A stretch of DNA of 64,000 nt from positions 17,414,713 to 17,478,712 of the forward strand of contig OZ038517.1 of the NCBI GenBank assembly GCA_964036315.1, read 5' to 3'. Origin of the DNA: Acanthosepion esculentum (Eukaryota > Mollusca > Cephalopoda > Sepiida > Sepiidae). The notes beneath the pieces were generated by a model. The model saw only the letters and a list, made by a program, of their open reading frames with translations. It was not told where the DNA came from and ran no database searches. Below, piece after piece: positions 30,480 to 41,900 of the stretch; positions within the stretch are counted from its first letter, which is position 1; every line of letters starts with the position of its first letter. Made by a program: the position numbers and the translations under genes.

Positions 30480-31080
30480 GGTAATCAACCTTTTTACCCC
30501 GATCCCATGGCTACATGAATTTAAGCGTGGTACTATATAGGGAACTAGGTCGAAGCCGTTTTACTAGCTAGATGCAATCGTCACTTCTAATCGGGTAGTT
30601 CCTTTTCTCGCACCTCCCGCTTAATAATTACAATCTTCAAAAATTTAAATGCAACATAAATCGCCATCCGCTGCTTTCTTGAATACCTTTCATCTTTGTT
30701 TGCTTATTTTATTCCGGATTGTTAAGCTTATACTGCTGCCATATTTGGTATGTTGCTCACGAGATTCTTGACAAAATCCAGAGCCTGCAATCGTATCGAT
30801 CCTAACCTGGCATCTCGGCTTCAGTCACTTTCTCGCCGATGTAACGTTACTTCCCTCTGTCTTTTCTACAACTAGTTCCATGGCAACTGATCGGATGACC
30901 TTTTTTCCACTGACGACCCGACTACCTTGAATTTAAGCGTGCTACTAGTTTTGGCAATTAGGTCTCGCTGTTTTACTGTTGAACTAGGTAGATATCACCG
31001 CCATTTCTACTCAAACGGTTTCTTTACTTGCACTTCCCAACTGTAGAACTCCCTTCCGATTACTTCATTCCTTTCTTCTG
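30480..31080 (+). mobile_element. Two LINE A C-terminal fragments in tandem
   Basis: 30490-30680: decayed block ending NNYNLQKFKCNINRHPLL. 30700-31080: AAIFGMLLTRFLTKSRAC (the LDKIQ region), [29 protein letters not shown] and HFYSNGFFTCTSQL.NSLP. Both have stops and frameshifts. Confidence 0.75.
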
Positions 31081-31139
31081 AAACCCTGTTTCTTATTTAT
31101 TTTTGCCTCGATTCTCCGCCCCCTAAAGTCTTTCACTTC

Positions 31140-31192
31140 CTGTAACCAGCAAGGCGTTAATGCTACTAGAACACAGGTGGTTACAGGGAGTA

Positions 31193-31251
<59 letters not shown>
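31140..31251. repeat. TA microsatellite with LINE A 3'-end scrap
   Basis: GTAACCAGCAAGGCGTTAAT..GGTTACAGG (31140-31190) resembles the inverted LINE A 3' end. TA fills 31196-31251. Confidence 0.75.
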
Positions 31252-31254
<3 letters not shown>

Positions 31255-31693
31255 CTCCCGATGAGCTGCTTTCGCTGGTTCCCAGGCCTCATGAATTTAA
31301 ACGTCCTACGAGGCTGGCATCCCGTTCCCACCCCTTCACCGTTGAAACTGTTAGATGTAGACGTCTCTTCTACTCCAATAGCTTCATGTCTCGCACATCT
31401 CGCCTGTGGAACTCCCTTCCTTGTTCCTGTTTCCCTGACAAATATAATCTCCAACTATTTAAGTGTAATCGACATCTCCAGTTGCCTTGATCTATCCACT
31501 TCCCTTCTCCACATCCTTTCACCTTTCATTCCTATCTGCTCTCGCTCCAAATCTTCTGTAACCCCCTTGCCTTGATCGATCCACTATCTTTCTCCACATC
31601 CTCTCCTTTACCACTCCTATCTGCTCTTCCTCCAAACCTTCTGTAACCGCTTGCGTACTAGTGGCTTCCAGCCTTGCTTGGGATGATAAGATT
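31252..31693 (+). mobile_element. LINE A C-terminus and complete 3' end
   Basis: Encodes [23 protein letters not shown] sequence across frames, then [20 protein letters not shown] and [14 protein letters not shown]. The 3' UTR carries the 84-bp repeat almost twice and ends CTTCCAGCCTTGCTTGGGAT, GATAAGATTAAAA, directly followed by TA. Confidence 0.85.

Positions 31694-31768
<75 letters not shown>
31694..31768. repeat. TA microsatellite at LINE A 3' end
   Basis: About 72 bp TA; LINE A ends on its left and the PLE-2 end begins on its right. Confidence 0.95.
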
Positions 31769-31771
<3 letters not shown>

Positions 31772-31854
31772 TAAGATCAGCTATATTTATGGGATAAAGT
31801 GCTCAATATCAGAGATAGAGCGTGTGTAAATATAAAAGTGAACATAGAAGTCAA

Positions 31855-31882
31855 CACTTAGAGGCGACAGTCTGTTTCATGC
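31855..31882 (-). ncRNA. Hammerhead 3' half (PLE-2)
   Basis: Minus strand GCATGAAACAGACTGTCGCC then TCTAAGTG. The 5' half is missing where the terminal piece joins the coding end. Confidence 0.55.
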
Positions 31883-33083
31883 ACAATGCTTTCTAAGTAT
31901 ATCTGGGAAATAAAAAACAAAACGCACACTACACCAAAAATATCTTGGAAAATAAGGAAAAAATCATCAGCCTACAACAACCTATCAAAAACTTGCAAAC
32001 TTTGCTTGGAGGAAAAAATAGCTATCATTACCTTCCCAGACAAAGAAATTATTAAATAAAAGATCCGAGCTAATCTCAAAATGCAGATATGAAAAAGATT
32101 TTTACTATGTAACTTAAAAATCGAAAACGGAAAAAAATAAATAAATACAGAAACAAACAAAATGACAATAAAATAAGTAAAATAAATTAATCCAAACAAA
32201 TTACCAAATCACACCTGTTAGAATAGACGAAATAGAATAAAAAATAAGGAACAAAATCAATGAATAAAGTAAATAATAAACAAATTAGCAAACTATTATG
32301 ACCAAAATATTAGACTATAAAAAATCAAAACAAAAAATCGGACGAAAAATAGCTATAACTGTTATATAACGATAAAAAAAATATAATGCGTTACTTAAAA
32401 ACCGAAAACCAAAAAAAGAAAATATACAGTGTAACAAATAAATAACAACAAGTATAATAAATTGATCTAAATACATCCAAATATACAAATAAACTAACAA
32501 CCGATACCGATAAACTAGCCGTTTAGAAAAAACAAATAAAGATAATCAATCCAAATAAATAAATTAAAAACTGTTCCCGCCAAAATAATAGTCAGAACAA
32601 ACCACAACAATCAACCCAAAAATTCAACAAATAGCTTTAATTATCTTCCAAAACAAAAACAAAACTATTAAATAAGCTATATAAACAACTTTTTATTACG
32701 TTAATAAAAACACCGATCAAAATAAAAATAATAAATAAATAAATATATAAGATAAAAAATAAAAATAAATAAAAACAAGCAAGATAATTTGACCCAAATA
32801 AATAAAAAACATAAACGACTTCCGGTAAAATAACTGCCAAAATAGACTACCCACAATAAGCTATATAAACAAATTTTTACTACGTTAATAAAAACACCGA
32901 TCAAAATAAAAATAAATAAATAAATATATAAGATAAAAAATAAAATTAAATAAAAACAAGCAAAATAATATGACACAAATAAATAAATAAACAAATAAAC
33001 GACTTCCGGTAAAATAACGCCAAAATAGACTACCCACAATGCCACACTGACCCGTATATATAAATAGCCGAGAAAAATAACAG

Positions 33084-33122
33084 CACTCGTGGCCTGGCGA
33101 TTGCATCTAGCATGACTAAGTG
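33084..33122 (+). ncRNA. Hammerhead with internal deletion (PLE-2)
   Basis: CACTCGTGGCCTGGCGATTG, CATCTAGCATGA, then directly CTAAGTG. The stretch holding the rest of GAAA, stem III and the cleavage site is deleted, and CTGA is mutated to CTGG. Confidence 0.55.
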
Positions 33123-33138
33123 TTGACTTCTATGTTCA

Positions 33139-33142
<4 letters not shown>

Positions 33143-33210
<68 letters not shown>
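33143..33210. repeat. TA microsatellite at PLE-2 3' end
   Basis: Pure TA array. Confidence 0.95.
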
Positions 33211-33212
<2 letters not shown>

Positions 33213-33214
33213 CA

Positions 33215-33477
33215 GTGCGCATCCACTACCGAGAATTAGAACCCGGACAGTAACGTTATCAGGCAAACATCATATCAACTGTACCAACGGGCCTCAGTTA
33301 CGAAGAGTTAGCGAATCAGACTCGATATATCGCCGCTCGATCATATATTCCGTGGTGGAGCTCATCCGACTTTCTCTATTACCCATAGGACTGTGCCTCC
33401 ACGAGCCACGACTACTAACACCAAGCCCCTCTGTCCAGAGCATTAGAAGCCGGTTCAAGCAAAGATATACAAGTGAT
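33215..33477 (-). mobile_element. tRNA-like SINE head and flank
   Basis: Minus strand 33301-33219: GGCCCGTTGGTACAGTTGAT (A-box-like), GCCTGATAACGTTACTGTC, GGGTTCTAATTCTCGG (B-box-like). It resembles a ~73-nt tRNA, but the stems are imperfect. 33305-33477 has no other recognised content. Confidence 0.5.
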
Positions 33478-33550
33478 AGTATTTAGGAGGATTTGAGATA
33501 ATTATAATTAATTATAATTTATCTCAAATCCTCCTAATTTCTATCACTTA
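33478..33550. repeat. Inverted repeat around AATTATAATTAATTATAATT
   Basis: TTAGGAGGATTTGAGATAA pairs with TTATCTCAAATCCTCCTAA; the centre is itself palindromic. About 28-bp arms overall. Confidence 0.85.
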
Positions 33551-33810
33551 TATAGACCATCGGAAAATAGTTCACAGTTTCGTCCTTGCCGACGCCTTCC
33601 GTCATTTGACTTTATCAAGGCAAGTGATGGTAAACAAGCGAAATGTTGTGTTACATGAAATTCAAATCATTTTAAAAAAAAAGAAAAAAAAGACGTCCCT
33701 GTGTAATCTTCTTTTTGGATATTAATACCTTTTTATTTTACTAAGAGTATGTTTCAATTTTCCATGCCCCACATGGGCGAAATATCTCAGAATAAATCTG
33801 TAGAGAAGAC

Positions 33811-33815
<5 letters not shown>
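33551..33815. mobile_element. Copy of the GATAAAGT...GACGAAACGCGT repeat
   Basis: Shares CATCGGAAAATAGT, CGCCTTCCGTCATTTGAC, TTTATCAAGGCAAGTGATGG and CTCAGAATAAATCTGTAGAG with 14884-15300. Confidence 0.6.

Positions 33816-33890
<75 letters not shown>
33816..33890. repeat. TA/GA compound microsatellite
   Basis: TA then GA runs. Confidence 0.95.
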
Positions 33891-33893
<3 letters not shown>

Positions 33894-34612
33894 GGCGTCA
33901 ATCTAAACTAGCCTTTGGATATATGGGTTAAAAAGTAATATCACCTCAAATCCGCATGTGTTCAAATCTCACCAGAGGAGATTACTTTATTTCTATATCA
34001 TGTTGCTTTAAGAATGACTTCATAAATAAAAGTGTCCTGCCCAAGTTAATACTAACTAATGTATCATTAGTTTTCTCGGTGTTCTTTCTTTTATCAAATA
34101 AATCCACAATGATCATTGTTATTATCGGGCTAATTATTATCTCAAATTTACCGTTAAGCATTTGCTATTTTGGAAAAAGTATTTATTTTTGGTCTTTAAC
34201 CAGTATTTAAAAATAGTTTACAAAATGCAGAAGAATAAATAGCTAGGATTTTACGAAAAGGAAAGAGTAAACAAATTTTACCAAAACAAAAAAAGGAAGC
34301 AATGAGCAAACGTCATCTGAATAAAATATCTTTAAATAAAACTCTTTAAATAGCAATTCTTTTTTCAGTGCAGGCCTGTCAAAAATAATGTCCCGTGTGA
34401 AAAGATGTTTTCAAAACAGTTCTAAAATAGCTAAAAACATTTCAATGGCCATCATATATATTGATATAAAAATACAATCAGTAATTCAGGACTGGAACAG
34501 ATTTTATAGCAAAAAACTTGGTGGGCAAAATAAGAACAATTACTCGATTTGAAAAGAAAATTTAGATGAAATGCTTGATTTCCTTAAATCATTACAAAAT
34601 CATTTATTATTA
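33891..34612. other. No recognised feature
   Basis: The 84-residue plus frame at 33956-34210 is hydrophobic (Ile/Leu/Phe) but AT-driven; no motif recognised. Confidence 0.45.
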
Positions 34613-35265
34613 CTATAAAAATGCAAGGAAAAGTTTCATTATAGGAATGCATTGAAAAATGATTTTTACTACAGAAGGAACTGGAAAATGAATTTTACTA
34701 TTTTTAGTATAGGAATGCATTGAAAAATGATTTTTATTATAGGAATGCATTGAAAAATGATTTTTACTATAGGAATGCATTGGTAAATGATTTTTAGTAT
34801 AGGAATGCATTGTAAAATGATTTTTACTACAGAAAGCATTGTAAAATGATTTTTACTATAGGAATGCATTGGAAAATGATTTTTACTATAGGAATGCATT
34901 GGAAATGATTTTTACTATAGGAATGCATTGAAAAATGATTTTTACTATAGGAATGCATTGGAAATGATTTTTACTATAGGAATGCATTGGAAAATGATTT
35001 TTACTATAGGAATGCATTGGAAAATGATTTTTACTATAGGAATGCATTGGAAAATGATTTTTACTATAGGAATGCATTGGAAATGATTTTTACTATAGGA
35101 ATGCATTGAAAAATGATTTTTACTATAGGAATGCATTGGAAATGATTTTTACTATAGGAATGCATTGGAAAATGATGTTTATTTTAGGAATACCTTGGAA
35201 AGTGGTTTTTACTATAGGAATGCATTGGAAAATAATTTTCATTGTAGGAATGCATTGAAAAGGAT
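34613..35265. repeat. 29/30-bp tandem array, ~20 units
   Basis: Unit core GATTTTTACTATAGGAATGC then ATTGGAAAAT. Units differ by one A, giving 29 and 30 bp. Minus-strand frames read MHSYSKNHFP repeats, broken where 29-bp units shift the frame. Edges are more degenerate. Confidence 0.93.
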
Positions 35266-35269
35266 ATAT

Positions 35270-35600
35270 GAATATGACTCATTGTATAAATGCGTTTATT
35301 GGCTCTAGTGACATGAACCAAAGAGTTGTGAGTTCAATACCTAGCTACTGCAGTGGTGAACAAAAACTTGGAAAGTTGAGTTAAAGTAAGATAACTAAGA
35401 CATCCGGAAGAGGCATGGCACGTGAAGCTAGAACAATCTACTGGGGTGGGTTAAATAAAGCCTTCAGTTCGCTATTCCAATCACATGAAGATGACCGGGG
35501 CGTACAACGGCCGAAACATCCTGAATATGGCAATGAAGATGAGGACAAAAGTTCGAACAATGTAAATAACTTAAATAATTACAATACCTCATCTGAGTAA
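35270..35600 (+). mobile_element. S1 repeat copy
   Basis: TAAATGCGTTTATTGGCTC (head-like), GTGAGTTCAATACCTAGC (B-box-like, near 35329), GGCATGGCACGTGAAGC, TCACATGAAGATGACCGG, CGGCCGAAACATCCTG and GAGGACAAAAGTTCGAA, in the same order as 16770-16470 (minus). Confidence 0.65.
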
Positions 35601-36710
35601 TCTAGACGCACAATTATATGTCCATCAGCTGCAACGCGCCGATAAAAGTTTGCTCGGAAAGCGCCAATGGAAAGAATTTTTATCTGAATGCCAACACAAA
35701 GCCGCATACTGCAAGAACAACACAATAAAAATCTCTACTGATCTGTTCGAAAAAAAAACGTATTCACTGAACTTACATCAACAGATTATTTAAATTTCGG
35801 TCGGTGCAAAAAGTTTGGATAAGTGAAAAATTCTGTCATAACAACCAAATTCAAAAGTACGTTGTAAGCATTTTCACATGTAAAATGAAGAATTTTACTT
35901 AAAAGGTTATCGAACCGTTGCCGGGTAAGTGGCAACAAGTCATTGCAAATAATGGCGAACATAGCGGGTGTAACATCAAAATTGTCCAAATTTGGTAACA
36001 TCAAAATTGTCCAAATGTGATAACATCGAAATTGTCCATTTGTTAAATTAAGCTTTGAACCATTGTATCTTAGTCATGATTAAAGATATCTTACTGGAAT
36101 ACTCACTACTGGATTCTACTTTGAGAAATAAGAATGTCTAATTACGCTCTAAGCTTAACAGAAGAAGTCGTGATGAAATCGATCATAAACGAAAATGACA
36201 CGTTCATCATTAATAAATCATAGCTAAGGATCGGAATGAATGGTTGAAATAAAGTTTAAAAGGGTCATTTTCCAACTTATTCAAGATGATCTTTACCCGA
36301 TCTAACTTCTAACTTCCTGTCCTCGAATAACAAGGTGCCTCACTGATTTCACGTACGATTTCATTCTCAAGACTTTTTCACTGCTCTTTAAACTGACATA
36401 GGTGAAACTCCTCCGTCGCGTGCCAAACGTCTTATTGATTGAGTTGGATCTTTTCTAATTGATCTCTTTAGCTCTAAGTTGAAATGATGGTCCCTTTTCC
36501 TGTTTTGACCTCCTGATCCAGTTTTCCTCCCTCATTTTAAACTTATTCTCTGTTCTCATGAGGGTTCTCGAATGGACTTTGAGAGATTGAAGCCTGAGTA
36601 TGAATATTGGTACCATTACTGAAGACCTAAACGATCTTTTTCCTCTCACTATTCTTCAGTATGGAGTAGTGGGGCTGACACAAAACGATTTTAACCTGTT
36701 CTCCTTCGAG
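35601..36710. other. Unassigned; small ~27-bp triplication at 35966-36045
   Basis: GTAACATCAAAATTGTCCAA occurs three times in 80 bp. Other sequence has no recognised frame or repeat. Confidence 0.5.
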
Positions 36711-37401
36711 CTCAAGACATCATATTTTAGGGCATATAAAACGTGTTTTCCTCTTTCAAAATATGTGAAAAAATGTCCCCGCATCTTATTTGAGATTTAA
36801 GTTCGCCATTACAGTAATTTTATCTCCTGTCGGCTATAATTCAAAGGGTTTTTCAGTGATTCTTACGACAAATGGTATCAAGATGGCTAAACGCCTTATC
36901 TGAAAACCTGGACAAAAAGAAACTCAGTTTAGTGTTTTTTAGATATTAAACACTTTGTAAGATGGACACTTATCCCATGCTGTTACACGATTTGGATAAT
37001 TTTGCTGTTACACTAGTTACAAACGGATAAAATTTAATTGCACTTTTTTAGTTAAAATTAATAAAACAAAAACGGAAAATACTTCTGACTCAGCCTTTTG
37101 AAATCAACGTCCTTGTATTTTAATAGCTTGACTGTTAAAAATAAAAAAAATTAAAAAAGCAACGTTGTCAGTGATTAATTGTTTTGATCATTTTGTTTAA
37201 ATAGCCAAAAATTAACAAATTTTGATGAATTATTCGAATTATTAATCTTTGGTTTTCTGATCCCTCCCTCAAGACATCATATTTTAGGGCATATTACACG
37301 CGTTTTCCTCTTTCAAAATATGTGATAAAATGTCCCCGCGTCTTATTTGAGATTTAAGTTCGACATTACGGTAATTTTATCTCCTGTCGGCTATAATTTT
37401 A
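36711..37401. repeat. Direct repeat of ~130 bp (36711-36842, 37270-37401)
   Basis: CTCAAGACATCATATTTTAG through CTCCTGTCGGCTATAATT occurs twice, 559 bp apart, with about seven differences. The 428 bp between have no recognised content. It could be a segmental duplication or two copies of an unknown short element. Confidence 0.88.
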
Positions 37402-37595
37402 TTTGAAACGGCCACTTCTTCTTCGCTCGACTCCAAACGACATTATGCTTTGTCACTCAGTGTAAGTTCTTGAATACACCGTGTACATGAAGTTATTTGT
37501 CAAGTCACAACAAGGACCTGAGACAGGCAACATTTGCCTCAAAATAAGCGCAGTGTCCATGTTGGCATAGCATCCCTAGTTAGCCAAGAAAGACA
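37402..37595. other. No recognised feature
   Basis: Spacer without motif. Confidence 0.4.
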
Positions 37596-37870
37596 CACAA
37601 TTTTAATGGCATTTCATCAATGATCACTGGAATCGCCTTGACATTCCCTTCCAGCATTCTAACCCAACCTTATATTTCAACTTTCAAATCAGAATAGTTT
37701 GTTATCTTCTCAATCACCTTGTTTGATATATTTGTATCATTTGACATGGCGACATCAATAAAATGGCAGTTCTTGATGCTTTTATCGCGCACAATAATAT
37801 CCAGACGGAGAGAGTGCATCACTCTGTCTGCCTGAAAATCACACTCCCAGAATAATGGGGGCTTTCCAAC
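37596..37870 (-). mobile_element. Diverged LINE C relative
   Basis: Minus frame: SDRVMHSLRLDIIVRDKSIK-type start, NCHFIDVAMSNDTNIS, NKVIEKITNYSDLKVEI. It aligns with RPDIVIKD...CLLIDMAVPADCNVS...EKLSKYKDLEIEI of the copy at 20925. More diverged than its neighbours, so probably an older insertion or sister family. Confidence 0.65.
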
Positions 37871-37904
37871 TACTTTAATTATTATGCAAGCTTCATTATT
37901 ATCA

Positions 37905-38188
37905 TTGTCGTTTTTATTTCCTTTGATTTCTGGCGTGTACAGATTTCTTACCGGGTCCCTCCCAGAGACCTAAGGTTAGAAATGGCATCATGACACTTTC
38001 CACTGACAAAAAAAAAATTACATAGATAAAGCCCTTCGTAAAGTGTGGGCTGTGCTTGTGAGAATTTTTTTTTTGAATTTCTTTGAGGCATGGGCTTTCA
38101 GGAATCCCTTCAATTAATCTACTGGAATCTTTTCCAACCAATCTCAGGGTCCCAACTACAACAGAGATTGTTGATGTTCCCATGTTCC
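37905..38188 (-). mobile_element. LINE C 3' end
   Basis: Minus frame MGTSTISVVVGTLRLVGKDS, then SRLIEGIPESPCLKEIQK, followed by the same 3' UTR as at 20925. Truncated on its 5' side by an ATT run (38190-38260). Confidence 0.8.
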
Positions 38189-38192
38189 ATTA

Positions 38193-38257
<65 letters not shown>

Positions 38258-38285
38258 GTTGTTGTTATTAATATTATTATTATTT
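38189..38285. repeat. ATT/GTT microsatellite
   Basis: About 24 ATT units plus a few GTT, between LINE C copies. Gives Asn, Ile and Tyr runs in short frames. Confidence 0.95.
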
Positions 38286-38885
38286 CTTTCGGTTTCTGTG
38301 TGTGCACATTTCTTTCCGGGTCCCATCCAGAGACTTAATGTCAGAAATGGCTCCATGACATTTTCAACTGTTCATTTAAAAAACAAAATTAAAAGAAATA
38401 AGACCAAACCCATTTTACATAGATAAAGCTCTTCGTAATGTGTGAGCTGTACATGCGAATATTTTTTTCTCTTTCTATAAGGCATGGGCTACAGGAATCC
38501 CTTCAATGACTTGATCGGAAACCTTTTTCAACAATCCGATTCCTCTAACTACGATTGGAATTATTGATATCCTCATGTGCCAGTTTTTTTTAAATTTCTA
38601 TTTCAAGATGTTTATATTTTGATAGTTTGTTTTTTAAGATCAAAGTTACATTACAATCTGCAGCGATTGCCGTGTCAATAAGAAAGCAAATTTGGTTCTT
38701 GTGGCAATTGACTACGATGACTTTACTATCAGCTTTAAATGTTCTACCTGTGGGTATTGTAAAGTCCAATAACATTTTTACAGGACCGAGTCTGAGATAT
38801 GTTCATACTAGTTTCTTGCAATTCCCTTCACATAAAAGTTGCATATTTTCCAGTGCAGATATTGGTTCACTCTGATGCCGAGGTT
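38286..38885 (-). mobile_element. LINE C C-terminus, decayed copy
   Basis: Minus strand: LHWKICNFYVKGIARN, a block at 38775-38590 (LLDFTIPTGRTFKADSK, CFLIDTAIAADCNVTL, KLSKYKHLEIEI), WHMRISIIPVVV, and HTLRRALSM near 38425. Several stops. 3' UTR at 38286-38400 includes TTTCTTTCCGGGTCCCATCC. Confidence 0.75.
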
Positions 38886-38949
38886 TATATTCAATTGATG
38901 CTGAGAGAAAATGGTCAATTGCTTGACGAATAAAAGAAGAAAATGTTTG

Positions 38950-41900
38950 TTTTAAGATTAATCATTTCAAATTATATTTACACAAAATTCCTCTGTTTCG
39001 ACTTAAAAACGAGTAAGGATCCTTCTATTTCCACGTACAAGTAGAGGGCGCACTATTTCGATTTATAAGTAAAGAAGCCTCTATTTCCAAGTACAAGTAA
39101 AGAATCCTCTATTTCGACTTACAAGTACATAGTCCTGTATTTCAAATTACAAGAATCTTATATTTCGACTTACAATTACAGAATCCTATATTTCGGCTTA
39201 CACATAAAGGATGCACTATTTCGACTTACAAATAAAGAATCCTCTATTTCGACTTATAAGTACAGAATCTTCTATTTCGTCTTACAAGTAAAGAATCCTC
39301 TATTTCGACTTACAAGTAAAGTATCCTCTGTTTCGAAGTACAAGAAAAGAATCCGCTCATTCGACTTACAAGTAAAGAATCCAATCTTTCGATTTACAAG
39401 TAAAGAATCCTCTCTATCGTCTTACAAGTAAAGAATCCTCTATTTCGACTTACAAATAAAAAATCCTCTCTTTTGAATTACAAGTGAAGAATCCTCTGTT
39501 TCGAAGTACAAGTAAAAAATCACTCATTCGACTTACAAGTAAAGAATCATCGCTTTCGACTTACAAGATAAAAGTTCTCTCTTTCAGCTTACAAGTAAAG
39601 AATACTCAATTTCGACGTACAAGTAAAGAATCCTCTATTTGCACTTACAACTGAAGAATCTACTGTTTGTAAGTACAGATAAAGAATCCCCACTTACGGC
39701 TTACAAGTAAAGAATCATCTATTATGACTTACAAGTAAAGAATCCTCTATTCCGACCTACACGTTTAGGATGCAGTATTCGACTTACAAATAAAGAATCC
39801 TCCCTTTCGACTTATAAATAAAGAATCATGTATTTCGACATACAAGTAAATGATGCACTATTTCGACTTACAAATAAAGAATCCTCTATTTCGACTTACA
39901 AATAAAGAATCCTCTCTATCGACTTGCAAGTAAAGAATCCTCTATTTCGATTTACAAGTAAAGAATACTCTGTTTCTATGTATTGGTAAAGAATCATCTC
40001 TTTCGACTTACAAGTGAACAATCCTCTATTTCGATTTGCAAGTAAAAGATTCACTATTTAGACTTACAAGTAAACAATCCACTATTTCGTTTTACATGTA
40101 AAGATACTCTGTTTCTAAGTACAGGTAAAGAATCCTCTCTTTAGAATTACAAGCAAAGAATCCTCTCTTCCGATTTACAAGTAAAGAACCTATATTTCGA
40201 CAAGCAAGTAAAGAATCCTCTATTTCGACTTACAATAAAAAATCCTCTGCTTAGACTTACAAGTAAACAATTCCCACTTTTGAATTACAAGCAAATAATC
40301 CTCTGTTTTGATTTACAAGTAAAGAATCCCCTCTTTCGACATAAAAGTTAAGAATCCTCTATTTCGACTTACAAGTAAAAGATGCAGTATTTAGACCTAC
40401 AAGTAAATAATCCTCTGTTTTGACTCACAAGTAAAGGATGCACTGTTTTGACTTACAAATAAAGAATCCTCTCTTTCAACTTAAAAATAAAGAATCCCCT
40501 CCTTTGACTTACAAGTAAAGAATCCTCTATTCCGACCTACACGTTTAGGATGCAGTATTCAACTTACAAATAAAGAATCCTCCCTTTCGACTTATAAATA
40601 AAGAATCATGTATTTCGACATACAAGTAAATGATGCACTATTTCGACTTACAAATAAAGAATCCTCTATTTCGACTTACAAATAAAGAATCCTCTTTATC
40701 GACTTACAAATAAAGAATACTCTCATTCGACTTACAAATAAAGAATCCTCTCATTCGACTTACAAATAAAGAATCCTCTCTTTCGACTTGCATGAAAAGA
40801 ATCCTCTATTTCGACTTGCATGAAAAGAATCCTCTATTTCGATTTACAATAAAGAGTCCCCAGTTTCTATGTACAGGTAAAGAATTCTCTCTTTAGACTT
40901 ACAATCTCTCTTTCGACTTACAAGTAACGAATCCTCTATTTCGATTTACATGTAAAAATCCTCTGTTTCTAAATACAAATAAAGAATCCTCTCTTTCGAA
41001 TTACAAGCAAATAATCGTATGTTTCGATATACAAGTAAACAATCCTATATTTCGACTAAGAAGCAAATAATCTTTTGTTTCTAAATACAGGTAAAGTATC
41101 CTCTCTTTCGACTTACAAATAAAGAATCCTGTCTATCGACTTACAAATAAAGAATCCTGTCTATCGGCTTACAAATAAAGAATCCTCTCTTTCGACTTAC
41201 AAATAAAGAATCTTCTCTTTCGACTTACAAATAAAGAATCCTTTATTTCATCTTACACGTGAAGAATCTTCTATTTCGATTTACAAATTAAAAATCCTCT
41301 TTTTCGACTTACAAGTAAAGAATCCTCTCTTTCGAAGTACAAGTAAAGAAACCTCTATTTCGACTTACAAGTAAAGATTTCTCTCTTTCGAAGTACAAGT
41401 AAATAAACCTCTGTTTCGTCTTAAAAGTAAATAATACTCTGTTTCTAATTACAAGTAAAGAACCTTGTCTTTCGGCTTAAAAATAATGAATCCTCTCTTT
41501 CAACTTGCAAGTAAAGAAACCTCTATTTCCACTTACAAGTAAAGAATCCCCTATTTCGACTTACAAGTAATAAATCCTTTTTTCGATTTACAAGTAAAGA
41601 ATCCTCTCTTTCGAATTACAAGTAAAGAATCCCCTCTTTCGACTTACAATAAAGAATCCTCTCTATAGACATGCTAGTAAAGAATCCTCCCTTTTGACAA
41701 TCAATTCGACTTACATTAAAGAATCCTCTATTTCGACTTACAAGTAAAAAAAGCACTATTTAGAATTACAATAAAAGAATCCTTTCTTTCTACTTACATG
41801 TAAAGAATCCTCTGTTTCTAAGTACAGGTAAAAAATCTTCTATTTCGACTTACAAAAAAAAATCCTCTCTTTCGATTTACAAGTACACAATACCCTCTTC

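Larger units (their letters stand above)
31771..33142 (+). mobile_element. PLE-2 second copy, with inverted terminal piece upstream
   Basis: 31771-31882 is the terminal repeat in minus sense (GGGATAAAGTGCTCAATATC, GAAGTCAACACTTAGAGGCG). At 31883 it joins the coding end: TMLSKYIWEIKNKTHTTPKI, SWKIRKKSSAYNNLSKTC, LCLEEKIAIITFPDKEI, RANLKMQI. A long AT-rich 3' UTR follows, including an internal near-duplicate (about 32680-32860 and 32861-33045). The plus-sense terminal segment ends GTGTTGACTTCTATGTTCAC and runs into TA. No RT remains. Confidence 0.8.

Noticed and set aside
30556..30590. Hammerhead-like GACGATTGCATCTAGC on the minus strand
   Set aside because: Surrounding sequence is LINE A tail and no GAAA core or cleavage site lies in place; chance resemblance.
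32315..33106. Several minus-strand hydrophobic Tyr/Phe/Ile frames
   Set aside because: Antisense of the AT-rich PLE-2 3' UTR, which contains an internal near-duplicate.
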